A program made the translations under genes and the position numbers. From NCBI GenBank assembly GCA_033439295.1, contig JAVTLE010000013.1, forward strand, positions 2,232,001 through 2,296,000: a stretch of DNA of 64,000 bases, written 5' to 3'. This DNA comes from Deuterostichococcus epilithicus. Its lineage: Eukaryota > Chlorophyta > Trebouxiophyceae > Prasiolales > Stichococcaceae. The notes beneath the pieces are model-generated. The model did no database searches and was not told the origin of the DNA. It saw nothing but the letters and a program-made list of their open reading frames with translations. Positions 33,762 through 45,355 of the stretch are shown piece after piece. Positions within the stretch are counted from its first letter, which is position 1, and every line of letters begins with the position of its first letter.

Positions 33762-36700
33762 TCAAGCTTTGCCCCTCGCGCCGGACAGCAGAGCAGGTAG
33801 TTCACCTGCCACAAAGAGGCCGACGACCAGCACGCTCAGCGGCGTCAGGATGCGCCACTGCAGGACAGAAAGGCAAGCTTGACTGGACGCAACGCCTGCT
33901 CCATGCAGCCGCAGCCGCAACATGACTTTGCGGTCCCCTCCAGCCGGGCGACCATCAAGCAGCACACTGCCGCCGCGCACCGCTGGACCTGCCCACGCCC
34001 AGTGCAGGGACCCCGCTGGAACGCAGCCCCACAGGATGGCATGCGCCATGGCTGCATCTTGTATCAGCCAGCTTAAGGGTCAGGGTGCGGGGTTCCGGGG
34101 GAATCCGCGCGGGGGGTGGGGCGCACACCACCAGCATCTTGGCCCCCCAGCCGTCAGTGCTGAAGCTGGGGTAGAAATACGGCTCCTCGTCCAGCATCTC
34201 CGGGTGCTCGATGGCCAGCTCCTTGGCCTTTGCCGCCACGTCCTCCGAATACAGGTCGTACCTACGGATCCAGGTTCTTTCAGTAGGTTTTTAACCATGC
34301 AGGGTTCAGGGCGGCATCCAAGATTGATGGAACCCCGGAATGCCCAGCTACCCTCTTGCACACGGCAGCTGCACACAGGCAGGCAGTGTATGGCTTCCAC
34401 ACATTGCCGTTGTTTTTCCCTTTGCTGCGGCGTCGCAGTGCGCAGTCGGTCGCAGCACATGGCGTCACTGCTGCGCAAGCAGGCGGGCAAGTGTGCAGGC
34501 GCATCTGCCGGGGGTGAGTGCTCGTCACAACGGGTCCGCACCCGATGGGGTTCTGCCCCTGGTCCACAGGGTCGTGCGGCAGGCCGCCGCCACTGGTGAG
34601 CGATTCCACCGGCGAGGCGCCTCCGGCGCGTGCGGCACTGTCCTCCAGCGCCGGCCGTGGCCCGGGGTCGCGGCTGGTGTAGCTGCCCTCGTACCCCTGC
34701 GGTAGCGCGTATGGATGGATCATCGGGGCTCGGCTCGAATTGCAGTGCCTGAGCAGTGGCGCCGGAACGACTCGTCTCAACCGAACGCCGTGACAGGATG
34801 CACTGACATCATAATCTGCGCCTGCAATGCGTCGCAGGGTCTTGATTGCAACCCCGATGCGAGCCTGTGAGGCAGGCAGCTTCTCACCCCGGGACGGCGC
34901 ATGCACCGTGCCCAGCCAAAGTACAGCAGAAAATGGTTGACCACCTGTGCATGGGGACATGCTCACGTCGTGAGGGCAGCTGCAGGGTGCTATGGCACGT
35001 GATCACTGGGATGCGCTCGAGAGTTGTTGCAGCCCATTTGCGGAGCACATGCAGGCGTACCGGAATGACGTAGGACACCATGCCCGAGCCGACAGCGCCT
35101 GTCACCGTGATGACCTGCGGACCCCACCAGAGATGTTGATCTAGCCGACCATCTCTGCAGCGAACACATGTTACTTTCTGCTGGCTTGTTCGTTGATCCA
35201 TTTTACCTTGGCAGACTTGCCGGGGATGGCGACAGCGATGCCGGTGGAGAACCCGTAGATGCAGAATGCCAAGATGATCTTTCTGTAGAACAGCTTGATG
35301 TTCATGAACCTGAAGCGCTGCGCCAGGCTCTCCCACCTGCGCAGCGTTTCAGAATGGCATTTCCCAGTGTCCAGTCAGCACAAATCACTGGATGTTGAGG
35401 TGGCATGTATGCGCAGGGCAAATCCTTCGCGGCAACATCCTGGTGGGGCAGTGTGGAACAGCTACTGTTTCACTCGGTGAGCCTTTCAGTGCATGTACTC
35501 CCTCACTAGCTTCAACTGTAGCAGCTGTGACAAAATGCAGAGGCAAAGGCTACAATACGATGGAGCTGGCAAGCACGGTGCTGCACAGTGGTCCAACCAG
35601 GAGCAACGCGCTACCAGCCAGCCATCAGCCAGTGCCGCACCATTTCATCATGCTGTGGCGGGTGACGTATTCGAAGGGCGGCATGCTTAACACGAGGTAC
35701 ACCGTGTAGATCACGTTCAAAGCGCCTTGCGTTTTACCGCTTCCGCCCAAGTCGTTCTCCAAAACATTGCCTGCATCAACCGCCGCCGCTCCAAACCATG
35801 ATGCCCCGAAGAATCCTGCAAGCAAAAAGCTTTCGTCAGCAACCTCTGCAAGATCATCAGCTCAGCTCGCATACTAAATGGAGTTTCCATCTTTGTTGAC
35901 TAAAGTCGGAACTTGTATTTCATTCAATATTTGAGAGACTGCACGAGTGTCAAACAAGTTTGTTGTGAGTTGACTGCCGGTGTGCTGCGGTGTGCATGGT
36001 ATCCCGAATAACAGGGCACCTTGAATCATGCCTTACTCACCTACGACGTAGTACACGAAGACGCCGGTGCCAAGGATGGCGATAGTTGTACCCCAGCTCA
36101 GCAGCTGCAATTGGTTATCACGTGACACGTTATATAACTTCTGCCGGGGTGCAGCAGTCTTCACCCATCTTCGCGGCGTGGCATTTGCAAATACGCAGAC
36201 AGCTGCCGCAGCTGCCACACGTGTCACAGGCATGACCCTGCCTACTTAATGACACTTACCTGTACGCTGCGCCGGCCTCGGGGCATTTCCTCGAGCATCG
36301 CCATAGAGAAGGGCTGGCTGTAAGAACAACCGCCCCAAACTAGATCAGGCATTGCAGCACTTTGAAGATTTCAACATGCACTTCGCAGCAGACATGCACC
36401 ATCGCACAGTGCTTTGATGCTGAGCGTGATCGCTGAAGCAAATCCCGCGACGCAGCGGCATGCACTCAACCATCTCCCAAGCGCCTCAAGCTGAGCATGC
36501 TGTTCCAGAGACTCACATGTAAAAAATGTAACTGCATCAAACGGTGGCACAGAAGATCAGTGGTTGTATAGCTGGCAGCAGGAAGCAAGAACAGAGCTCC
36601 GGCAAACAACGTAATTTCCGAAGCGCTCAAGCACTTGCTTCGAAGGATTGCCACTCTTGACAGCCGAATGTCATTGAAAGCTTACCCTGCAGCAGCACCG

Positions 36701-38714
36701 ACGATACAGACTCTCAGGTCAACCTTAGATGCGGTACTATACTGGGTTTGGCACTGCATGCACATGTGATGCTGGTCTGAGGCAGAGCCACACCCTGTTT
36801 ATATACAGCAGCAGAGCAGATGCTGCTGCGCAACGGTGCACCTGTGGTGATGGAAGGGGGGTCTCACCGTAGGTGCCAACAAGAGAGAGCACGTTGGTCA
36901 GGCTCGTGAAGCCCACGATCTCGAATTCGCCATCCCTCCCCAGGTATGGCATGCCGTGCGTGATCGCATTGACAATGACCACAATCACCAGAACCTGATT
37001 GATGACCTGGCAACACCACGAGGACAAACCTCGAGAGCGGAACACTTGTCAGGCGATCAACAGCCTCAAGCTGAGCATATAGACACGCAGAAGGAGGTAG
37101 GGGCACAGTTACTCACAATGCCGACATCGCCAGCGGTCTCGAGTTGCTTCAGCCCGTTGAGGAAGACCAACGGCGCGCACACGCCGACCACAGCAATAGC
37201 CATGATCAACCGACCGTCGCCTGCCGCACACCACAACGAGACTTGCGGATGAGCTCCTTGCCACCATGCCAGTATGCACGGCTGCGTCAGCCCCGCGTGT
37301 ACTCACAGACGCCCCTGGAGCCTGTGCTTGTTCGCTCAGGCTCCAGCACGCCAAGAGAACAAAATCACCCATGCACCTTGCACAAAGACGCCGGTGTAGT
37401 CCGGATCGATGTAGCTGGCTCCCGAAGCCGCACTCTCCCCGATCTGCTGGATGCCGGAGATGAGTGTGCCCACCATGAGGATGATGAGGCTGATTTCCGT
37501 CGCAAACTGCAGGCGCACCGCAGCTGGTCAGGCACTCATCGAGACCATTATGCAGCATCACTTACTGACTTGTACGATGGCTCGATGTGCTGATGGGTTG
37601 GTGGTCATGAGAACTGGTGTGCTCCATAAGATATGCCACTGGTTTACTGGGTGATATGGGTATAAGATATGCCATTGGCACTATGGTCCATAAGATATGT
37701 ATGGTATGTCCATAATATGCAGCGCCAGCAGGGGTGATATCAGGGTTAAGGGTTTACCTTGTACCAAGGCCCAGCGACAGCATCTGAGAGCGTCTCGTAG
37801 TCATGACGTCGGCATGCATGTGCCTGCCAGAGCAAGATGTCGTTGCCTGCAACAGAACGGAGAACATGCATGTGAGCACACTGCTACCAGGCATGACGCC
37901 GTACACGGTGGCAGCTCATGTTCCTTGGCGCATCACATATCTAGAGAACGCGGGCTGTGCGCCACATCGAGCCACTCACTATATACGTTGGCGAAGGCGA
38001 CGACAATGATCAGAATCGTCGCGCATACCAGGCCAGTTGATGCGAATGCGCCAGGCAGCGGCAGCACCGCGCTGCAGCGCATTGCAGGATTTGTCGCAAG
38101 GATCACATGGAAACGAGGTGATACGAAAGCGCTCAGCGAATCCAAGCGAATTGGCATGTGGCAATCATTTTAGAACACGCTGTCTTCTGACCGCGCAAGG
38201 AATGAAAGCACACCCGCCGTTGATGGCGAGGCAGAGAACTGCGACGATGCACAGGAGCAGCTTCCAGTCGGTCCAGGTGAGTGTGAGGAACTTCCTTTGG
38301 CGTGGACTCCCTATTGCGAGCTCTGGATCCAAATTTGCACCTGGCCAGCATCAGAAAGCAGCAGGCTTAACGAGACTTTGTGCAAGGACGCCGGCAGCCG
38401 CGGCGTGACGCTAAACATCTCAAGCTCCCCTGGAGCCTTGATGATGATAATGATGCAATCGCGCAACGCAACCGCTGAGGTCCCGGTGTGGACCCATTCC
38501 AGAGTTGCACGCAGCAAACGCCACTTCGTGCGGCTGGTCGCCGGCACAGGCCACCGCCGTACAGTAGAGCCACATGCTCCCAATTCCACTGACTCTGAGT
38601 GTTCCTGATCGCGCTGGCAGGGGGTGAAGGCACCCCTGCACCCACCACAAGCTGCGGGCAGGTCATTGTTTCATAGGCGCCGCACGACTCACCTGCCTCC
38701 ATGCCTGCCGGCAT
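33762..38714 (-). CDS. Amino acid/auxin permease (AAAP) family transporter
   Basis: Sixteen exons: 38714-38693, 38340-38214, 38071-37980, 37846-37758, 37506-37377, 37220-37117, 37006-36842, 36313-36260, 36104-36041, 35815-35641, 35336-35207, 35114-35061, 34944-34888, 34696-34542, 34261-34132, 33857-33762; 547 residues from the first small exon MPAGMEAG. AAAP features in order: TM1 with AINGGAVLPLPGAFASTG, TM2 (LVCATILIIVVAFANVY), HDYETLSDAVAGPWYK, TM3 (EISLIILMVGTLISGIQQIG), TM5 (IMAIAVVGVCAPLVFLNGL), FTSLTNVLSLVGTYG, MAMLEEMPRG, two TMs around VYLVLSMPPFEY and IILAFCIYGFSTGIAVAI, GSGMVSYVIPVVNHFLLYF, then a roughly 90-residue hydrophilic loop and a final TM (WRILTPLSVLVVGLFVAG). It should be a proton-coupled amino-acid transporter; substrate and membrane unknown. 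The long loop before the last TM is unusual. Confidence 0.85.
37623..37720. repeat. Degenerate short repeats in a transporter intron
   Basis: Four copies of a CCATAAGATATG-like motif at 37623, 37661, 37688 and 37710, with variable spacing, inside the intron at 37507-37757. Confidence 0.6.
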
Positions 38715-39299
38715 GATACAACAGAATTACTCTTCACGTTGCGGCAGCGAGCAGCGCCTTATACAGCGCAGCGCGGCGTGCCCTGCGGGGCCCGTGTTCC
38801 CCGTGGGTTGTGGGTTATCAAGATCCAACGCTTCGCGCCCTCACTTTGCCCGCAAGACCCACGCGCGGCTGCCTCTAGACTTCAAAGGTTGGAAGCGGTG
38901 CAAAGGACAGGCTGAAGTGAGGGGAACACCGGACATTTGAGTCAGTCAGCCGGGTGACTCATTACGATTGGTCATCGTGTGTTACGGCCAGGTGCACTGG
39001 CATCTGCGACAGCGCCAGTTGCGGAACGCTAGCACAGCTGGATTATATCGTTGTTTGCTCGGTTCTTCGCCTATCTCGGGCTTTTACACGACACGGAATC
39101 TGTGCACTCGGCCAGCGTCAACCAACCCTAGCCTTCTGGCGTTCACCGTTCCAGCTGTGTAACAAAATCACAGCACAACCATTCGAATTGATCACCCGTC
39201 TGTCTATCACCTTTTCCAGAGTAACGCGCTTCACCTTGGCTGCTCACCGCAGTCCCGGAGTACAATCCAGCAGCAATTGGGAGCAGCCAGCGAAACGAG
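38715..39299. promoter_or_regulatory. Divergent intergenic region (transporter / amine oxidase)
   Basis: 585 bp between opposing start codons. No coding exon supported. I cannot name individual promoter elements. Confidence 0.4.
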
Positions 39300-42200
39300 A
39301 TGGATTTCGGAACCCCATGGCACAGCGTCGTCATCGTCGGCTGTGGCTTGTCAGGGCTGTACGCTGCCAGGCTCCTGCGAAAGCAGTTTCCTGACCTGCT
39401 GTGTGTTGAGGTGCGCGTGTCCTGATATCAATATGATACTGGCGGGCCGCCGGCAATGTCTACACATTGCATGCCGACAGACTTGCACGCCTGACAAGGC
39501 ACCGCGGTAGGTCTTGGATCCTCAGACTGGTACACAAGGCTGTGCTCTCTCGCATTTAGGCGAATGACCGCGTCGGCGGCAGAGTACAACACCTGGAGGG
39601 TTTCGTTGCGTGGCCGGTGCAAGAGGGCCCGGAGTTCGTGCACGGCTTCAATGCGCCGCTGAGGGTTTGCAGCCTCCTCACACGCCCTGCCACTGTGTTT
39701 GACCACGGTTGCATTTGCCCGGCACCATGCCACTTGCGCCATGCAGAGCACCCATGCATCAGTGTATGCTGAATGTTCGAACGGCGCTGTTCCCATAAGC
39801 TGGCCGGCGCTGCCACGGCTGCACGAGGTAGATTTATTGCCATCAGAAGAACCCATGCCAGACGCCATGCGACTGCCTGTCACATCCACCGCTCGGCAAC
39901 CGATGTTCTGCGGCGCAGAAACTGGTAGAGGAGATGGGCATGGATGTGCGCGAATTCTCATGGCCTGACCGCTGGTGGCTCGCCAAGGAGGGCAAGATGC
40001 TCGAGGCGCACGATACGGACGACGAGATCGATAAGATGCACGACCTTTTTGCGCGCATTTTCACAGAGGAGTACCCTGTGGAGGACGTGTCGGCGGCGGA
40101 CTGGCTCACACAGCAAGTGGGCATTTGCCTAGTTGTTTCTGTGTCAGATAGCCTTGTTCGTCTGGATAGCAGTGCAACGCGCCTATGCTGACTCGCCATG
40201 GACACACAGCTCGGTTCGTGGATTCGTCACAGCGCCCGGCCAGCAAATGCGCGCTTGTGTGCTGCAGGGCGCCACACCAAAGATGCTGGCAGCGGCTGAC
40301 GCATGCTATGCGAACGACTATGGGTGGGTGCCGAAGCCTCCTCCCCTGCTGCCGCCATTTCCTGTATGCATCTGGTGAAGCTGGCGCCCAACACCGCCAT
40401 GTCTGCGCACCTCCTGCTGCGTCAGGCGCGGGCTGACTAGCAGACTGATACGAATGCAGGTGCAGCCTGCGGGATCTGGGGCTTCGCGAGCTGATCACAG
40501 AAGCGCGGCGGACTGATGCGAGTAAGAAGCTCTCTCCGCTGTGAATGACCTGCCTTGCCTCTGGCTGCAACTCTGGTCCCGAGATCCCATGTGCTGCACA
40601 GCTGCTGCAGGACGACGCCATCTTGCCCCTTTCATATAACCAGCTTTTCCCTAAGCAGAACATCGCACACAGGTCATGCGCGCATCAGCGGCGAGCCGTA
40701 TGTGCTGCTCGATCGCTCAATCGAGGAGGTCATCCGTTTCATGGCCAAGGACCTGGAGGGACGCATCAAGCTGTCGTGGCCTGTCTCCAAGGTGCGAATT
40801 GCATGACACTTGTCGGTGTGCTCGTCTGCTGTCATGCCGTCCAGTCTGCTGCCATCTTGCCACGATGGCATTGCAAGATGCACCAATGCCTGTGGTATAC
40901 ATTCGCACCTGCCGCGTTCGGGGTAGCACCCTGCCATAATAGAACCGGAGTCGTGCATGCAACTGTTGCACAGGTGGAGTATGGCGCCGGCGGTGCAGTG
41001 GTGCACGGTCCAGAGGGGCAGTGCATCCGCTGCCAGCATGTGCTGATCACAGCGCCCATAGCATGTCTTGGCGCGGAGGACATTGCGTTCAAGCCGCCGC
41101 TGCCGATGCGGAAGCAGGTGCGCAGTCTAGGATTGTAGTGTCTTCGTGATTGAAAGATGTTGACTTATTGGATGGTGGTTGACAGATCCGAGGCATGAGC
41201 TTGACATCAGTTCGCCTTCGCACTGCACGCAGCTTGCGATGAAGCGCGTCCAGATGTGCAATGCGGTGAAGGTTTTGCTGGCATTTTCCACCCCCTTCTG
41301 GCCGGAGTCCTTCTTTGACGTCATCTGCACAGGTGAAACCCTCTGCAGGTTTCCTCTTGCCACCGCACTCCTAAGCATAGTGCACACTGTTGTAGCCTCT
41401 AGCTGTGTCCATGCAAAACGCACTGCACTGTGGCAGCCGCTGGAAAAGCAGGGTGCAACTGCCAGGCTGTCAGCGCGAGGCCGCACGTGATGAGGCAATG
41501 TATGTCTCACTTGCAGACTCCTTTGTGCCCGAGTTTTGGGTCACCAAGTATCCGCCAACAACAGACGACCCTGAGCTGCTCAGCCTGCACCAGATGACCG
41601 GTTTCATGGCGGTGAGTCGTGCAGTACGCTTCGCTGCGCTGCTTGGGGCACTGCTCAAGCCTGACACGCCGGTAATCTGAGCAGGTGTTCGGGCTGTGTC
41701 GTGGATTTCGGCTCCTTGACGAAGCCTGACCGCAAGACTGCCTGCACCTAGGAAGAGCACTGAGGAAGAGCACCACGTCGCCTGCGAGTTGCGACGCAGG
41801 GCCTCTTGCCTGCAACAGCCTATTGCCGCCGCCGTGTTGCGCAAGCGCCGGACCACTGATGAGGAAGCTGCGGCAACGCAGGGCGCGGAGGCGGATGTCG
41901 CCAGCAAGCTGTCGGAGCAGGAGGTGGTGGACCGGACGCTGGGTCAGCTGAATCAAATGTTTGGTGCGTCGCCGCCGCATGAATATCAACAGGCATCACA
42001 TTGATGACGGGCGGGCATGAAGACTCGGCGCGCGTAGTCAATGCTGCAGGCAGCTCCCTGCTTCGTTGAGCGAGCTCGGAGACGGCGCCTTGCTGTTCCA
42101 GACAAGACGCGCAGTAATGGATTCAGCAGGCAGCCGCAGCTAGGGCCTCATGAGGCTTGTGCGGTGGCGCAAAGGCCACAGACGGACAGCTGTTCCATTC

Positions 42201-42626
42201 TCAAATGTCGTGCAGGGACGGAGGCGACGCCGACACCAGCTTCAGACACCTTCGTCAAGGCCAAGGTGGTCGACTGGAGCCAGCGGAAGTACACGCGCGG
42301 CTGCTACAGCCACCCTTCTCTGGGTACGCCTCAGACACCACGCTCAATTCTCCCTGTTGCTCTGAGCTGTTGGCACAGAGGGCCGCATCTGGCGGTGCAA
42401 ATGCCACCCCGTGTCACCCCCTTTTGATATCCTCCATCGCGGCACAGGCGCGCTGGTGGGTGACCGGGAGGCGCTGGCGGCGCCCGTGAGCAGCACCATC
42501 TTCTTCGCGGGCGAGGCCACGCACCCCGCCATCAACCCCTGCATGCAGTTTGCGCTGCAGACGGGGGAGCATGCCGCCGCGCAGATCGTGGATGCTGCCT
42601 ACCCGGGCAGGCATTCCAGGATCTGA
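39300..42626 (+). CDS. Flavin-containing amine oxidase (polyamine oxidase/LSD-like)
   Basis: Twelve exons: 39300-39410, 39560-39664, 39919-40116, 40268-40323, 40460-40521, 40673-40791, 40974-41117, 41233-41332, 41517-41611, 41819-41963, 42216-42323, 42448-42626; 473 residues. The N terminus carries the FAD dinucleotide site VIVGCGLSGLYAARLL (GxGxxG) and the following ANDRVGGRVQ, the standard amine-oxidase E-x-x-x-R-x-G-G-R block. Later come GPEFVHG, ISGEPYVLLDRSIEEVI, SWPVSKVEYGAGG, VLITAPIACLG, VVDWSQRKYTRGCYSHPSLG and the C-terminal FAD motif IFFAGEATHPAINPCMQFAL. It should oxidise an amine (polyamine or N-methyl-lysine) with O2, giving H2O2. There is no SWIRM or tower domain, so a metabolic oxidase is likelier than a histone demethylase. 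There is no evident targeting peptide. The C terminus replaces the usual GAY/SG segment with PCMQFALQTG. Confidence 0.88.
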
Positions 42627-43174
42627 GGGGGCATCTGGAAACCCTATCAGACTCGGCAGCGAGTGTGTTCTCGGACTGAACCAAGTTCAGGCCAAGAGAA
42701 CGCTCCGTACGATAGCTTGGGGGGCAGGAGAGAATGAACAGAATTCGAATTTGTTTGTAGGATTGTACGTGATCTGATTGTACAGATTGATTCAAGCACA
42801 CACTGCGTACGCAAGTGTGATGTTTGCGGTGAAGCGTTTGGTGCAAAGATGAAGGTCCAGTGCCCAGTCATGCACATTATCAGCACGACACACAGATTCA
42901 AGCAATGTAGGTATTGGTCGCAATGAGTCTTGCTGGTCTGTTTCGCAATGACTGCAGCAACGACAGCCTTGAATACAGAGCGCTCACACAGGGCTATCGA
43001 AGAAACAGCAGGTGCCTTTGAGAATCGCCAGCACATGGAAGATGGCTTTCACGCCAGTCGCATGACGCCGGCCACACGTGCGCGGTAGTTCATTCAGCGA
43101 ATTTCTAGCTAGAATTCTTAGCTGAGACCCAGCAGTAGGTATGTTACAGCCTCAGATTGGCCAGCGGGGCTGCT
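42627..43174. other. Convergent intergenic spacer
   Basis: About 550 bp between the amine oxidase stop and the HAD gene stop; more AT-rich than the flanking exons and with no exon seen. It should hold both 3' UTRs. Confidence 0.45.
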
Positions 43175-45079
43175 TCAGGCCGCAGACGCCACCTCATCCA
43201 GCACCCGAAGCAGCTCCGTCACGTGCTCGACAGTGTACGTCGGCTGCGGAGCGGCGGGCGGCAGCGGCAGCCCCTGCGGGTTGACCCACACCGTGGCGGC
43301 CAGCCCCGCGTTGATGCCGCCCTGAATGTCCGCCCCCAGGCTGTCTCCTATATGCACCGCCTGTCCACCAGCAGCCAGAGGTTAACGATAATCCTCCGAT
43401 CCCTCTCCATACTGCAGTGATGGGTGCAGGCGCCCCTGCCCTGGGCCGTCAGAATTTTTGGAACAGCCACCTGGGGGAGGAGAGTGACGCCCACGCAAGT
43501 GCCAGGCAAAAGCGGGGCCTCCAGGAAGCCGGGTGCAAGGACACGCCTCGTGCGGCTCGCAGCCCGCGAGGTTGCAGGCGCTGCGGAAGATGCTGGCCGC
43601 AGGCTTCTCGGCGCGCCCGGCAGCGACCTCCTCGCCGCCGACCAGGATGTGTGCGAAGGAGGTCTCGGCGCCGCAGGCCGCGATCTTGGAGCGCTGCACC
43701 TCCGGGTGGCCGTTGGTGATGATCACCGCCTGCAGCCCCCGCGCCCGCACCTCCTTGACCAGGTCCTGTCACAGGCGGGATCAGAGAGCGTGAGGATGTG
43801 CAGAGTGGGCTGCTTGTAGGCTTGCGAGCCCACGCTGTTGGTCCCCTGCAGGGTGCTGTGCGGCACAGGCGCTGACATGTGCAACTCCGTACCATGCTTG
43901 TGATCCTCGTGCACAGGAGCGCAGGTGCATGAAGCAAACCAGCAGGACCTCTGTTTGGTCGAGCTCCTCCTTTTGAATCGCCAGGCATGGCGGCGCCAGC
44001 AGAGCTGCAAGCCCCACCGACCGGAAACGCTGCAACCACCTCAGAGGAGTCGCCGGCTCCCAGCTGTCAAAACGCTCACCACGACGCGCGGCTCGAAGGT
44101 GAAGCCGGCGGTGCGGCGCTCGGTGAAGTGCGCCTGCAGGCGGGCGCCGAGCGCCTCATCCTGCACGCCGCTGCCGCGCAGCGCGTCCTGCCACAGCCGC
44201 GCCCGCCACTCCTCGACAGGCACCTGCGGCCGGCGGCGTTGCCACAGCTCAGGCTGCTCGGCGAAACCTCGCAAGCGCCTGCCGAGCTGTGCTCAGCATC
44301 GGTCTCCGGCGCGGGCTGCTCCGGGCTGCGCAGAGCGCCAGGGCCGTTGCAATGTTGCAGCGCACAGAGTGCAGCCGAAGTGCAGCGGCGAGATAGAGGC
44401 ATTGTTATTCGCATAACGAAACACATCATTGTACGGCCCGTAATACTTCTTCCTGCAGCGGTCTTGGCGCAGGGAAACCTGTGCGGGCTCGTGTGTCATG
44501 TGCGGAGCGCACGGCGGGCGGCGCGCCGCGTTGCACCCCGAGGGGTGTGCGACACGCCGCGCCGGGCGGGATCTGTCGGGCGGCATGTGGGTACACATGC
44601 CGCCCGCCCCGCCGGCGCCGCCGCGCGCTCCGGGAAGATAGTTTGATCAATCCTAGCGAAAACTCCCGGGCCAGAAGCAGCTGCAGCTGTCGCCCATGCT
44701 CAGAGTGCCCGCGCGGCGGCAAGAGGTGCACATGGTGTGGCCAGTATGCTCGGCGATGGCATGTCACCTTGTGGGTCTTGTCCCAGGGCGCCTTGGAGAA
44801 AGCGGCCTTCCAGGCGGCGTGCACCTGTTGCCACGACACGTCGGGGTGGCTGCCCGCCAGCAGTGCCGCGACGTCCAGCAGCGCCTGTGAATCCGAGGCC
44901 GTCGTCGGCAGCAGCGTGTCGTCCAGATCTGCATTGAGGGATCTCAGCATTGAAAGCGCTTGCGTCGGCGATCCCCAGCCTGCTGCAGCTTGGGCAAGGG
45001 AGCTGCCATGAGGCATAAATCCATCGGTGCAGGGTTGCGCACCAAAGAAAACCGCCTTGATCTTGCCGTTGGGAGGCAT
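43175..45079 (-). CDS. HAD-superfamily phosphatase, N-acylneuraminate-9-phosphatase type
   Basis: Five exons, 45079-45043, 44928-44768, 44223-44080, 43765-43547 and 43360-43175, total 248 residues, the size of NANP-like proteins. HAD motif I is split by the first intron: KIKAVFF joins DLDDTLLPT, giving the nucleophile D and the acid/base D two residues on. Motif II is VIITNGHPEVQRSKI, motif III the lysine in AEKPAASIF, and motif IV HIGDSLGADIQGGINAG. The protein should hydrolyse a small phosphorylated metabolite; sialic acid itself is unlikely in an alga, so the family name should not be read as substrate. The last intron begins with GC (donor GAG|GCGTGT), the only donor that keeps the GCEPHEAVHIGDS frame. 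It is head to head with the zinc-finger gene, 276 bp apart. Confidence 0.85.
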
Positions 45080-45355
45080 GCGCGGCCTGTGTTTCTGCTC
45101 TCTAGGCGAGCCGCTTGCCCCCTTGCCTGCCGCGCACGTGAAGTGGCGAGCTCTGGGAAGAAGATGCTCTGGCTGAGCTTGAAAACTAGGTTTACGTAAC
45201 AGTTGCGGACAGCAAGCTTGCTGTCTCGCGGCCGGGCACCTGGCTCATAACCAAGTTACATTGGCTCGGTGGAAGCGAAGCAGTCTTGTCGGTATCGATC
45301 GAACGCTCGCACGTCGGGAAGTGTCGCTGCCGTTTCGACTTCGGATCCCAGATCA
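45080..45355. promoter_or_regulatory. Short divergent promoter region
   Basis: 276 bp separate the start codons of the HAD phosphatase (minus) and the DNL zinc-finger gene (plus). A shared bidirectional promoter is the simplest reading; no element identified. Confidence 0.4.

Noticed and set aside
40610-40672. Possible amine-oxidase exon (LLQDDAILPLSYNQLFPK)
   Set aside because: No donor exists between it and the next exon, whose frame differs; exon 5 joins exon 6 directly in phase 1.
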